A stretch of 64,000 nt of DNA. It comes from Aldrovandia affinis. Its lineage: Eukaryota > Chordata > Actinopteri > Notacanthiformes > Halosauridae. A model generated the notes under the pieces. That model saw only the letters and a list, made by a program, of their open reading frames with translations, ran no database searches and was not told the origin of the DNA. Numbering within the stretch: position 1 is the first letter of the stretch; each line of letters starts with the position of its first letter. Both the position numbers and the translations under genes were made by a program. The stretch is from assembly GCA_029706075.1 (NCBI GenBank), contig JAINUG010000052.1, positions 4,170,498 through 4,234,497 of the forward strand, in the 5' to 3' direction. This document shows positions 1 through 12,123 of the stretch, one piece after another.

Positions 1-30
1 GTGCGTGTGTGTATGTGAGTGTGTGTGTGG
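1..30. repeat. TG-rich microsatellite at window edge
   Basis: The window opens inside an imperfect GT/TG tract that ends near position 30. It is probably the end of a longer microsatellite. Confidence 0.8.
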
Positions 31-236
31 AGACTCCTCCTCCATGCTTTAGGTCAGTGCATAGTGGCACAGTGGTGACAGTGTGTTTGAGCGACTCTTA
101 CAGGCAGCAGACCAGGAGGGCTCCATGCAGTCTACCCGTGCTCTCTCTGGCTCAGCAGCATTGTAATTGGGGTCTGCTGGAAGCCTGCCTCAAGCATATG
201 GGATTCCAACACTAATTTCAGTCTGTAGAGCAGACA

Positions 237-268
<32 letters not shown>
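237..268. repeat. (CA)n microsatellite
   Basis: About fifteen uninterrupted CA dinucleotides follow a short CAGA run. It is a simple repeat with no gene context. Confidence 0.95.
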
Positions 269-271
<3 letters not shown>

Positions 272-1141
272 TGCACATGAAAAGTCAACTGGAAACTGAT
301 ATTATGACCCTTACTGTTATCACCTACACAGCTTTAACCAGTTCCCTTGTAGAAAGGTTGACTGGAAAGAATGTGCTTCAGCAAAGAGACAAACACGCTT
401 TGTGATTAGTCTGTAGTGCTCTAGCTTTCCCCGCTGAAAGGAGAATCAAAAAGGAGCTTAGCACAATTCCCCAGGAGCAAAATGGCCTGACATATGCCTC
501 CACAGAGGTAAAACGTCTTGCCAAGATGGAAGCACTTTGAACTGTGATTAGCATTCGCTAATGCGCTACCTCCGAACTATACTTCGGAGGCATAGGAGGA
601 TGGCTTTCTTTTTCAAGGTTTTGGTTCTCTTGCCCTAATGCCACAACAAGCGCGAACCCAGCCTTCAGTGTTGTGTTTCAGGGCTGCCTCAGTTGGGGAC
701 TAATGGTTTTAGCGGACGTGACTGGGGCCTGTCGTAATCTCACGATGCCAAATTAAACAGAGCATTAAGTCACAAACGAGGCACTCAAGTCAACGTTGCC
801 CACCCCCACCCGCCACACGCCCGCAACAATGTTTCATATTCTCATATTTAATGCAATATTAAAATATACGGTATGTGGGAATGCATCTGAGGTCTCCGCA
901 GTACAGCTGGCTCAGAAACCTGGTTTTGCAGTACAAACCAAACGAAGCCCCGACAGCCGACAGACAAAGACAAAGGGAGGGGGGGGGGGTATTTCCTATA
1001 CGTTACTGTTCCCAGAAACCGTCTACCCCTTTCCAACAAGTCGCGAGGACAAGAAAGCCCGCCAATGAGTTAATTGAGACTAATGGCATTAGACTATACT
1101 CGGTCAGTCTGCGAGTGTGCAGGGAGACGTCTATGCCGAGC
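269..1141. other. Unique non-coding stretch
   Basis: No gene, RNA or mobile element was recognised. The only oddity is a G-run at about 977-989. Open frames here are short, lack splice context and resemble no protein I know. Confidence 0.6.
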
Positions 1142-1156
1142 AGTTGCCTGGACTCT

Positions 1157-1510
1157 TTAAAAGATTATTTCCAGTTTTTCTCCCAGTTTTGTGTTATACC
1201 CTCTATTTCTTTCAATTCGCCCTCCCCCACAAGCCCGCCTCCCTTCACTACGGGACAAGCTAATACCCCCAGGCAATGATCCGCCCTCTTCTGAGACAGA
1301 CTCACCCACCTACTTTCTAGGGACGCCCTTACGCTCCTCGGCGAACTCGTGCCGGCTCTCCCTCCCCCTGGGGCGGACAGGCGATCGCCACCCCCGATCA
1401 AGGCTCCCAGCCAGAGGCTCACTGGCGCAGTCGGGTTTTGAACCACGGCTGCAGTGGGCAATTTGCATTCAGAGTGAATGCTTAGACCGCTACGCCACCC
1501 GAGGCCCCCC
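1157..1510 (-). mobile_element. tRNA-derived SINE, family A, full length
   Basis: Read on the minus strand, the element starts with a tRNA-like head: an A-box-like TGGCGTAGCGG, then a B-box-like GGTTCAAAACC. A GC-rich body with a CCGCCCCAGGGGGAGG segment follows, and the tail reads AAATAGAGGGTATAA then GGGAGAAAAA. It is flanked by a 15-base direct repeat, AGTTGCCTGGAcTCT at 1142-1156 and AGTTGCCTGGAtTCT at 1511-1525, with one mismatch. That is the expected signature of LINE-dependent retroposition. Ten further copies or pieces lie in the window. Confidence 0.9.
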
Positions 1511-1525
1511 AGTTGCCTGGATTCT

Positions 1526-2708
1526 GACACTTGCGAATGCCCTCATACTTTGTTTTATTGGGTTTAGGGATCTATGACGACGCCCTGCTATCTCAACACA
1601 GTGGGACAGCTGTCACTGGGAGAATTACCTATTTAAGCAAGGCACAAGGTGACACACTAGTTCCACACAGTGTCATCAGTGTCTTTACGGTGAGTCACAC
1701 CCGTTAAAATACACATCGCAGCGCTGAGGGGGAACCTTGGAACAAAGCTCCCAAGAGCCATGAAGTCAGCTGCCTAACAGAAATACCAAATGTATGTGAT
1801 GATGAAAAAAACATGCTTCAATATCACAACAGCGGCAGGCATTACTGGCTATAACTGAACTGAGTACACGCGCAGCAAGTCCGTTTTCCAAAACAGCACA
1901 CGCCACGTTTCCTCCTATGTGCCTTCGAAGTGCGTAAATGCTGCTTTCAAACTACGCAGGCTTGATTTAACCTTTTTTTCCCCTTAAAATCCATCTAGCT
2001 GGAGCTATAATGCAACTGGACTGCAGTTTCGAAAGCATACATGCGTTAGAAAGCACCACGGCTAGACCTCGGTGGAGATTTGTCACTGCCGCGGAATAAC
2101 TCAAGTCAGGCGTGAAATTCACAGCAAATCAATTGAAAGGGAGTGGGAGGCTCTGATCAAAGAGAACAATAGCCCATATTCATTAACCTCAGCCAGATTC
2201 AGACGCGGTAATGTGATTGGAGGAATTAACACCCTCATAAATTAAATAACAAAGTAACAGGTTGCAAGGTTTTGTCCACGAGGTAGCAGGGAGTTTAAAG
2301 AGATCTTGTGTTGTTTTTCCTGAGCGGCGTCGTTACAGTGAGGATTGCTAATCTGCAACTTGCATTTGTCTTAATACGGCTAATGGTCTTGTGAAAATAA
2401 GGCCCTGGCTGGCGCCCTCACCTGACCCCCAAACTGACACACATAAACCAATTTTTTTTAAACGCCATTTCAGGAAAAACTGAAAATACGGCCGCTTTTT
2501 AAGGGTACAATAAGTAAAAGGTGCTATGATGAACTTTGATACTTCAGTAACTGGAAGCATATCTCCCCTTATGAGTCGAAGCGTGTGTTTTGCAATATAG
2601 CATTTGAATGCAATTAACGTGTTTGTGTCCATTAGTGTTGACATCACAGGTGAGAGGTTACTTTGTCGCCAGGATTTTGTGAGCTGTGCTGTTCTGTGCA
2701 TGTGGCCT
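1526..2708. other. Unique non-coding stretch with enhancer-like island
   Basis: No exon was recognised. The part at about 2110-2270 looks like a vertebrate enhancer and is listed separately. The rest is unremarkable AT-rich DNA. Confidence 0.5.
2110..2270. promoter_or_regulatory. Candidate enhancer (TCF/LEF and SOX-like sites)
   Basis: Seen directly: GATCAAAG at 2155-2162 matches the TCF/LEF consensus, and GAACAAT at 2164-2170 matches a SOX-type core two bases later. TTAAT/ATTAA homeobox-like words follow. The island is low in repeats and has balanced base use. That it is an enhancer is inference; short motifs of this kind also occur by chance. Confidence 0.3.
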
Positions 2709-2762
2709 TGGGGGGTGATGGGGTAGGGGCGGAGGGGTGTGGGGGGGGGTACAAGGGGGGGT
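2709..2762 (+). other. G-run tract, potential G-quadruplex
   Basis: The plus strand carries seven closely spaced runs of four or more G, including one of nine and one of seven, separated by loops of one to seven bases. This exceeds the usual four-run rule for G-quadruplex formation. No neighbouring gene start was found that it could serve. Confidence 0.7.
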
Positions 2763-5478
2763 TCTGCAAATTAAAAGAAACACAGTGTTTCTGAACAAAC
2801 CTCAATGTGCCTTCCTCCATTAGCCAATGCTTCCATCTCACAGAGGGGTGCCAAAGTACTGACATCGCAGAAATTTGGAGCTAAACAATCCCAAATAAAA
2901 CCACTGTCAAACACCATAACCGTTACAGCACAGCTGCAAAATACCAAAGCCCCCAACCCCACCGCCCGATCCCTCCCCCAATGGCCATCACCAGCTCCTC
3001 TCACTTTTAAAATCACACCGCGAGTGCTTCACATTGCTGTAAAGAAAATCGGTTTATTCCTGAAACACCTAGAAATTCAATAACATCTGAATTCACTGAA
3101 AGAGATAAGGAGCCAAGCTGTGATATTGCACTTCCAAATGCAACATTTCCAAATGGTATTGTACCTCCATACTTTACTTATCAAATAATAATATTTTTGC
3201 TATTTAAAATCTAATAATACAAAGAAGAGGAATGAGGCAGAGACATAACATATCATACATAGCCAAAACAGTTATGGGAAATAGGAAGTAACGGACCCTA
3301 AAACCACACTCAACCTAAAAAAGAAAAAAGTCCAATCCACATAACTGTTAAGGTAAACCCTTTCATACTGTTAAATTACGAAAATATTTCTATTTGAGAA
3401 AGAAAAAAAGAAAAAAACCTAATTCTGCCATGGATATTGCCTAATACAGATCCAATAAGATTATCAGTTGATCTCACAAAAACACTTTGTCCATAGCAGG
3501 GATTGTTTTTTAAACATTTCCCTGTCAAAGGGGGATTGGGGAGGGAGCAAAGAGTCCTCTGCTGAAAATGAAGAGAAAAAAATAATAAAAGTCAGTCACC
3601 GATTTGACCGATTCAATCGTGAATCTTGAAAATGAGTCTCGAATTCCAATGTCACAATTCCAGCAATTCCAATAAAACGTCTGGGCTTTGGAGCGGAGCG
3701 GGCCCCAGTCCGGATCGAGCACACGCCAAAGCCCCGACAGAGGAGGCTGCGTATCGAATTATTCATTTGCATTGACTGAATATTCAAAGTGACAGGTACT
3801 GAACAAAGGAAAGGAAATACGCAAGTCTAGTCTTACTAGCAGCAGCAAGACCACCACCTACCCTCCTCCCCCACCCATCCCCAATACACAAACCCCAAGT
3901 TAGTGTCCAAAACGTAGTGTCCATGCCGTCGCCTGTTCTGGCCACGCCCGTCGCCAGGGACTTCTCGGCGCTTGGAGAAGGAGTTTGGAGGAAGTACGGT
4001 TCCGCAACAGCGGTAAGGCAGCAGGAATATCGATCAAGAGCTCCAGATGTGCCGTTCCTCCCTGGCCATTACAAACAGAGGAGCGCTGGACAAGACACGT
4101 GGCCCAACTTTTCATGCTCTGCCAATCAGCTCTGAGCGTCCAAGAAAACTGGGCCCTTCTGACATGACCCCCCCCTGGCCACAGTAACGTGCCTCCGGTG
4201 TTTACTGAATTCTTTGTACGTGTAATAAGGCCTACCTAACGACCATCGCGCGCGGCCCCTCGCGTCCCTGGAGCGGTAAGCGCTGGCACATCTTCATTTC
4301 CTCAATAAATAACGCGTGGGGATCGGCGAGCAGGGGCCGTGAGCTGAAACTGCTTCTGCTGCTTTGGAATACAAAAAGCTTCGAGGTACGAGGTGCGTTA
4401 CGAGCGCGTCTACCCGTTACAATTCGTCAAGTTAGGTACTGTGCCGCTCAACTCGTTCCTGCTTGGCTTGAGGGGCGCTACACGCCGCACAAAGACGCTG
4501 CAGGGACAGAGAACAAGCAAAGCAGTTTCAGTGAGAGACGAGCGCTATATCGTCGAAAATGAATGGTTCTGCCACTTGTATGTTTAAAAGCTGATTATGC
4601 AGGTGAAGTGAAGACAGGAATAACAAATAAAGCTTAAAATTCAGGATAGAGATTTTGGCCGTCGTGCTCATATATTCCTCCTTTACAGTAATCGTGATTG
4701 TTTTTTTCAGCCAGCATCCCTGCAGCGGCATGGAGGTGTTGCTGTCGCTATCCCCATTAAATCCACCGAGACCGCCTGAGCCAGGTGAACCGGCAAAAAG
4801 GCCTAGCATTACCAGCCACGCCGAGCGAATGTGGCTTCATATCACAGGAAAAAAATATTTTCTGGGCATCTTTAGGGGATTAATAAAAACAAGATAATTA
4901 TATATGAACAATTATATATGTGCAATTATATATTTGTTGTCTTTTAGGTTTTACACAAAGGGAAAACCTGTCTCCTCCCCAAGCATTGCAAGAAGTTTAA
5001 CACAACGCTGGATACTCTCTAGGCAGTAGGCCAAACGATGCCCTGGACTGGCTGTGGCTGGACGGCCTGTTGCCTTCAACAAACATTCTCATGTTCTTAT
5101 ATCAGTGCCGATGACAGGAACCCTCAAGGCTTGAAGCGAAAAGAAAAAAGCCTATACCAATGTTTTAGTTGGCCGTAAGCGGCCTGGACTTAAACTGAGC
5201 TGAACCGGTCAAGTACCTGAGAGAGCATGAGAACCACATAAGCAGAAGAGGGGACTGACACAAACAGAAATCCGAAGCACGCACACACACTTTGTCCGCA
5301 CCAGTCCACCGTTGTGCAGTAAATGTGCAGTGAATGTGCAGCAGTCATGCCTTTTGGATGTGGGGGTGCAAGAGCTCATGGCCCCACGGCTATAGTCGGG
5401 AGGGATGCAGGCAGCGGACTGCAGGTAAAACCAGCATAGGCGAGGCTTTGGGTGCTCATTAGCTCCACTGTATAAAAT

Positions 5479-5480
<2 letters not shown>
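2763..5480. other. Unique non-coding stretch
   Basis: No gene or repeat family was recognised. There is an AT-rich part at 3060-3500 and a GC-richer part at 3880-4330. ATTATATAT words repeat three times at 4896-4935. None of the open frames here looks coding. Confidence 0.5.
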
Positions 5481-5522
<42 letters not shown>

Positions 5523-5775
5523 GAATGTATGTGCATGCGCGCATGTGTGCATCTGGGTTTGTGTGTGTGTGTGCACATATGTGCGTGCCTGTGCGCATGT
5601 ATGCATGTGTGTGTGTTTGTGTGTGCGTGCATGTGTGTGCGTGCGTGTGTGTGTGTGTGTGTATGTGTATATGTGTGTGTGTATATGTATGTGTGCGTGT
5701 GTGTGCCTGTGGTGTGTGTGTGCGTGTGTGGTTGTGTGTGCATGCGGGTGTATGTATGTGCATGCGCATTTGTGT

Positions 5776-5808
<33 letters not shown>

Positions 5809-5812
5809 CGGG
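5481..5812. repeat. Long compound TG microsatellite
   Basis: About 330 bases of near-continuous alternating TG with TA, CG and CA interruptions. Very long open frames occur across it on both strands because the repeat lacks stops in several frames; their Cys-Val or His-Thr products are artefacts. Long alternating purine-pyrimidine DNA of this kind can adopt Z-form. Confidence 0.97.
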
Positions 5813-8800
5813 ACACACCTCCGCCCCACCCCATGATGAGAAAGGCAGGCACCGTCTCCAGTCCTCTGGCACGGACGCCAAACGGCCGAGCCCAACCGAT
5901 GGAGAGCAGGGTGCTCAAGGAATGGACAGCATGGGGAAAGGAATTCACTCAGCATCCCAGAGGGAAAGACCAGTAAAATCATGTGTATCCGCGCCACGGG
6001 CCCAATCCAAAGGCTCCCCTGGCTGGTCGTCTGGGCCCGGGACAGGCGTTTGGAAAGCCCCATCGCCAGCATTGGCTCGAGCTTCAGAGGGGCCAAAATC
6101 CTGCCCCAAAAACCATCAGCACCGATTACACAGGGGGGTGGGCCCTGGGTTGAGACTCCTATAAATGTGTCCGAGCACAGACTGCAGAGCAGCAGAGTAT
6201 GCGTGCAAGGCGGCGTCGAGAGCGAGAAGCAGAAATTAATTAGCTGTCTACTGGGACAACGGTTTGATGACATAATCTCTGGAACGTCATAAAAGCCTCG
6301 CCGACTTGAGACTTTGACTCTTTCAAGCAACTCCACATCATTTCTTTAACTGTTTTCTTTGTAAACTCTATGAAATTCTCTCAATACAGTAACTTGAATA
6401 AGAAACTTGCATAACCCCCACCCACCACACACACACACACACCCCCTGGCTTCTCCAATGCTCCCCATTTGAAGTAATGACTATGTGATTATGTCCCTCG
6501 CACTCTTGTTTTAACTCACCTGATTCCCCACCCCCAATGAAAACAATGCATGGCCTGATTGGCTCATAGCAAGCTTGAGTGGGTGGAGCTTAGCCATCCT
6601 CATCTTCACCTGAATACCGAATACCGAATACTGAATCACTACACTTGGCACTCTCCACATACTAAAAGCCACAAGTTGATCTCCTCTTAACATCACATCA
6701 TAAATTGTTTTTGTGTGTGACTAAATTGCTAAACCACTGACGTGAATGTATGGTTTATGATTTACAATTGTGTTTTGGCTATTAAAAGTGCTATAAATCA
6801 CTAAAGTTGTGAATACACACCAAGGAATGTGTTGTGGCTAGAGGGTTCTGCTGTTTTTCATCATGAAGAGAATTTAAATATGGCTGGTACGCGCATGCAA
6901 AATCATTAACATGCAAGGCCTAAATCTCAGGAACCAAGAAAGCCTGTTGGATTGCGTTCCTTCTGATTAATCGGATAAAAGGTGCAAAGGCTGGCCATGG
7001 TGTTGCGTCTTTGTGACACAGCGGGACAAAAAAAATGGAGTTGAAGGAAAGCTGGGTTGTTGCACTGTGGTGCCATGGCAACCAACACACTCACAGGAGA
7101 AAGTGTGAAGGGAAATGGGAATCAATTTAGCTAAACCAAACTCAGAAACAGAACAAAATTAATGGTCAAAATTCATGGTCAATAACCACAGCCTGCGAAT
7201 TACAATGAATATTAATAACCACAGCCTTCCCTAGATTAAATGTTAGAGGAGTTTTTTCAGGAAAAATAAATTATTGAAAATATATAACAGGATTAGTCTA
7301 AATGCGAGTGCAGACTCCTGCACCTAGCTAACAACAGAATGCTACGGATGAACTCATTGAAACTGAATGCACTACATGCGTTGGTATGTCATCCAAGTCA
7401 AATAAACAATTTATACACAAGGTCTATCACTAATCTCTAGAATTTTTCATGTTTGTTTTTGTTGAAATTGGATGACATTGGCATTGAAAGCCTTTCTGCT
7501 TAAATGCTCAAGATATTGGAGGTTACAAAATAAACTAATTTTAATCTAAACATGTCCACTCCTTTCCCAATTAGAAAATATCAAGGGTAAAACCTTTAAA
7601 CAACCTCAAAATCGTGCTTGTTTTCATTCAAGGTGCATACTTTCCCAATCTTTTTTGGCCTGTTTATTCCATTTACAGTAATGTGACTGCATGAGTCACT
7701 CTCTCCAACAATGTTTAAACTTTGATTTCCAGGAAGAACAAAAAAAAGCTATATTCAGCAAACGGCCTCGGATCTGATCGATGTATTTGAGCTCTCTTTA
7801 AGAAGCAGCAAGTTTGCTTGCTCAGCTGATGAGTTAATCCCAGACCTCAGACACGTACAGTAGAGTCATGTGATATCACTACAGTTTGAGCACCAAACGA
7901 AATGCCTGCAAGCATGATTCACCACGAACGGCGAAGATGACAGTTAGGGTTGGGCCTGAGTAGCAGAAGAGTACTTTACAGTCCTGGGAACAAAAATAAG
8001 AGAGGACAGGTTGAAGCCCTGGCAGTTCACGGGGTCAGGGCTAGGCACAGAATATGCCTTTGAATGTAAAATTCCCACCGAAAAATGAGCCCTCCTTGAC
8101 AATGTCCAGTGCCCGAAGGTATTATAGCGCAGCGCGTGTTATCGCATGTGTCTGACATCACCGACATCGCCGGTCACGTGTGAACGCTGCCTGTGAGGTC
8201 GAGGAGGACTCGGGCAGAACTCACGCGGGCGCGATGTGTGGTAAATATAGTCCAACCCTCACGAACACCGGGGCCCGAATTCAGATTTTACTTTATTTTT
8301 TCAAATTCTTTATTTTTTTTATTGCGCTCTGTTTTTGATATTGTATCCTGTGATCGATGTCCAAACGCTCATCAGCAGATCAACGTGAAGCATTAATTCT
8401 AGCCAGGGGTGCATTTTACAACTTTTTGCAAAGAATGCGCATGCACGCTGTTCCAGCAAAACAATATCTCTCGTGCAGATGCGATACATCTGAATAACGG
8501 AAGCATGAATGCCCTCAACAACAAAAAAGGGGACCAAGGGTGTTCAAACTAGAGGGCTGAATTCACCAATACACCGCCGAAAGGATGCCGTACACTACAA
8601 TATGGCTACAAAGGTTCCGTAGCTTTTAAAGGTGCTCAATACGTGTTAGTAGCTGTCTCCGGAGCCGCCCTATTCATCCAGATAGCGTTGAACGCCCAGG
8701 ACAGACACCATAGACTGTGAGCATCATTTAAATGGATACATACACGAATCACACCTGTAGTGATCAGTGCTGTGCATTTTAAAAACCACAGATAGATTTC

Positions 8801-9625
8801 AATGCGTCAAAGGCTAGTTTGAAACTATTTCCAGTGAATAAGGAGCGGGTTAAATTTACCCGTGGCAATTGAAGATTACGGGTTTTAAATAGCGTAGCCT
8901 ACACTTGTCAAACTATCCTTTTCAATCCCCCAATGTATGAATGCAACTGCGATTTACGTAAATGGTTTAATGCAGTCTTTCAGTAGCGGCTGTCCCCGCA
9001 GAAAACACCCGAATCCAGCTAGCATATCAAGAGGCATATGGTTCGCGTTATAACCAAGAGTCAGTTTTCAGGCGAGTGCGCGCATTCGCCGCTGCATGCG
9101 AAACCGATCCGCCTGCCTGCCTACGGTGCAGGGATGTAAACTTTAAGTACTCTAACTAATGCAGCTGATGGTACAGACCGGGGGCCCCTTTTGCAAGTTT
9201 TCCGAACAATGTTGTATGATATAATTGAATGTAGACTACACGTGAAGAGGCTTATAGAGGATGCGTATAGAGAAAAAAAGTTATATTCGGAATCGCACAT
9301 TTCTACCAGGAGTTATGGCGCATGCCACAACAATTGCCTATAACCCGCAATCCAATAAAAGGGGCATTTTTTTCCTTTGCGAACGAGTAGCCTACTTTTG
9401 CCGTCTGCTCTCTCTCGCTCTATATATATATATGTGGGAAAAGTCTGATTATGTTTACCGAAATAAGAGAAGTTTTTTATTACTGTTGAGCCTAAAATAT
9501 TTCAGGAATTCTAGATTATAGCAGCCTATCAGCATGCAGTTTTGTTAATTGGGCCATCTTTCCCTCTCATGATTCGCTTTCATCCTCTAAAGTAACTTCG
9601 CTTTGTGCTAAACAACCACACAGCG
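5813..9625. other. Unique non-coding stretch
   Basis: No exon was recognised. It contains a (CA)n run at 6424-6446, a triple GAATACc-type repeat at about 6613-6635, and a TA run at 9421-9432. The section 8100-8280 is mildly CpG-richer than its flanks. Confidence 0.5.
6424..6446. repeat. (CA)n microsatellite
   Basis: About ten CA units followed by a C-run. Confidence 0.9.
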
Positions 9626-9633
9626 TGAATTGT

Positions 9634-10243
9634 TACGTATTGGATACGCAGGTGAATGCAGGTTGGACCCAAGCGCAGGACGATGACACAGGATGATATA
9701 GGTGAGGGTATTTAATAAATAAATACACACAAGGACTGGAACAGGGGAACACAGGTAAGGGCAGACGAAGGCAAGCACGTAGGGAAGCTGGCTTGGAGGC
9801 AGGGCAGGGAGCTGGCTGGTCCGAGGGCACGCGGCAGGACAGGCAGGACAGGCAGGACAGGCAGGACAGGCAGGTCAGGCAGTACAGGCAGTACAGGCAG
9901 TACAGGCAGTACAGGCAGTACAGGCAGGACGAAAAACTACTGGATAACAACGGGGAAGGAGCCAGGCAGGGAAAACACACACACAACGAACTGACACCGA
10001 ATGAAGGGGAAACCAGGGTACATATACTCTGCAGGGCTGATGAACTTGATGGGAGGCTGGTGTGCCGGAATAGGCAACAGGTGAACATGATGAGTGGTAA
10101 CGAGGGAATGATAACGGGATAATTGAAAATAATAAAACAATTAACAACAATCACAAGGGAGAAAAGGAAAACCGAGACAGGAACAAGGGAAAAACTGTCA
10201 GGAAACACAAGGGAGGTGGACAGGATGGGACGGAGACGTAACA
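9634..10243. mobile_element. Non-autonomous DNA element, probably hAT-type
   Basis: A 610-base segment is flanked by a perfect 8-base direct repeat, TGAATTGT at 9626-9633 and 10244-10251. An 8-base duplication is the length made by hAT-superfamily transposases. The ends carry a short inverted match (TACGT at the left, ACGTA near the right). The interior is purine-rich on the plus strand, encodes no recognisable transposase and holds a 9-base minisatellite. The hAT assignment rests on duplication length only; other 8-bp-duplicating superfamilies are possible. Confidence 0.65.
9832..9930. repeat. 9-bp minisatellite inside the miniature element
   Basis: Eleven units of nine bases. The first units read GGCAGGACA, and a block of five reads GGCAGTACA with one GGCAGGTCA at the junction. 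The array then returns to the first form. Open frames across it repeat Arg-Gln-Asp or Arg-Gln-Tyr and are not genes. Confidence 0.95.
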
Positions 10244-10251
10244 TGAATTGT

Positions 10252-11567
10252 ATAAACAGCACATGTAAACACATAAAATAATGAGATATAATGCATAATT
10301 ATCGTGAGCGGTGATCAAGTATTTACCCTAAGCACAACCTTCCATGCCATTTATTAAAAGTAAGGTTTTATTCAATTCTAAATGAAGCCATAATGTTGCT
10401 TCCATCATTTCTTTAGCAACTTGATTGCATTAAACCCATGCACTCAGTTGGGATGAATGTCAAACCTCATCCACGCGCGGTGCAGCATCTGACAATCACA
10501 TTTGGAAGCTGCATAGTAGTAACGGCGCAAAGAGAACGGTGTAACGGATAACTCTTTAAATGGCCATAACAGAAAACAGGCACACTTTTAGATGCACTCA
10601 GTCAAAGTGATCAGGATGCTTCCGTAACATAATTTGTCTACAATTAAAAAGGTTCGAACAGCACAATATCGGAAGGGGCACTTACATTCATCTGCTCTTG
10701 TTCCTAGATCTTTTATCTGTGCGTCCGTTATAGCAGAAAAAAATCCAAATTGTATGCAGCTGTATTCACAACTCCCTCGCCACAGCAGAGTGAAGGAGAA
10801 ATCTTTCAATGCACAAAATCATTCAATGTGCTGGTAGTACTCTACATTATATCCATTACTTGGGGGAGTAAATGGGAATATCCTGTTTGTATCCCTTTCA
10901 GGTTATTGTCCATTTGCTCCAGCGACTTCCAGAAAAATAGTTTTCCACGTTTTTCTTAACAGGTGAACATGGGTTTGCAATTTTAAGATGCCTCCCTTCT
11001 TAATATCCTTCGGCTGTGATGCAGCGCGTGCTTCTCTCCGCTGTATCTGGGTTCGGTATTGCGGGTTGCACTGTACCTCATCCCTCTATATCAACGACGG
11101 CATCCACTGTAAAGCTTCAGAGCGGGCGCTGCACCTCGCCGAGTGAAATCAGACACCCCTACAAGGCCCTCCTCCTCTTATTTGGATAATTTATTCAACA
11201 CGTGTAGTAGAACTCAACGGCAAGCGCCTCTGCCGCGCGGAAGAGGGAGCTAATTCAAAAAAAGGCGATTGTATATTTTTCTCGCAGACTTTGGTGCCAC
11301 CAAGGGAAGGGAAAGGGAAGTGATCTTTAGACATAGTTGCGATCTCTGATTAGAGAAGTTCTGGATCATTCGTTTTTGCGCCTATAGTGCTCAACTGTTG
11401 ATGCATGCAAAGTTTAGAAAATGAAGAGCAAAGAGCAAAAATAAAGACCGAAAATTAAACCGTTGGTGTTTCTTCACATTTGCACATGCATTGTGGGGGA
11501 CATACATTGGATATGGGATTATTAAATAGGTAGTAAACAATTTCCATGCTAAAGTCTATTGCATATA
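10252..11567. other. Unique non-coding stretch
   Basis: No gene or mobile element was recognised. The part at about 11160-11300 is repeat-free and looks like conserved non-coding DNA, which is a guess. Confidence 0.5.
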
Positions 11568-12121
11568 CACTACCGTTCAAAAGTTTGGGGTCACCTGCTG
11601 GAAACTATTTTTATCTCATAATTGACAATCCTTTACACCGTATACATTTCTGTAAATACTTTAAAATGACAAAAAAACACATGTAACAATGAACAAAATG
11701 AACATCAAAGAAATGTTCAAGAAAATTATATTGAAAATTGAATCTTGGATTCCTCAAAATAGTCACCCTTTGGGGTGAGAATAGCCTCACAAACAGTGGC
11801 CATTCGGTTAATAAGTTTTAGCAGGAAATCACCCGACATTTTTTCCCAGCTATCCTGCAGCAATTCCCAGAGAAACTTGTGGGTTGCTTTGCTTTGACTC
11901 TTCCTTTCCAGTTTGTCCCATACAAGTTCTATGGGATTGAGGTCTGGACACTGGGCAGGCCAGGTCTTTAGTTTGAGTTGTTGTTCACATTCCTCCTTCA
12001 CCAGATAGTTCTTGCACAACTTCAAGGTGTGTTTCGGGTCGTTATCTTGCTGAAGAATGAAGGAGTGCCCGATTAGCCATAGTCCAGATGGAAGGTGACC
12101 CAAAACTTTTGAACAGTAGTG
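11568..12121 (-). mobile_element. Tc1 deletion derivative with transposase C-terminus (copy 1)
   Basis: A 554-base element lies between TA dinucleotides, with 28-base terminal inverted repeats (left CACTACCGTTCAAAAG, right in inverted form CACTACTGTTCAAAAG). On the minus strand the right repeat runs almost directly into the last third of a Tc1 transposase. Visible there are QQDNDPKHT, which holds the second catalytic Asp, and WPAQCPDLNPIELVWDKL, which holds the third catalytic Glu. The DNA-binding region and the first Asp are missing, so the element is non-autonomous. The copy at 55446-55919 shares the same internal junction. Confidence 0.92.
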
Positions 12122-12123
12122 TA

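Noticed and set aside
1480..1510. tRNA-gene-like A and B boxes in several places
   Set aside because: Each belongs to a SINE head with a several-hundred-base body. None has a full cloverleaf with acceptor stem.
5209..6336. Long frames on both strands giving His-Thr or Cys-Val repeats
   Set aside because: They are translations of the TG/CA microsatellite, not genes.
9832..9930. Direct repeats that could suggest a CRISPR array
   Set aside because: Units are nine bases, head to tail without spacers, in a vertebrate genome: a minisatellite.
9633..10274. A 213-codon minus-strand frame and an Arg-Gln-Asp repeat frame on the plus strand
   Set aside because: Both run through the minisatellite and the miniature transposon; there is no protein family match.
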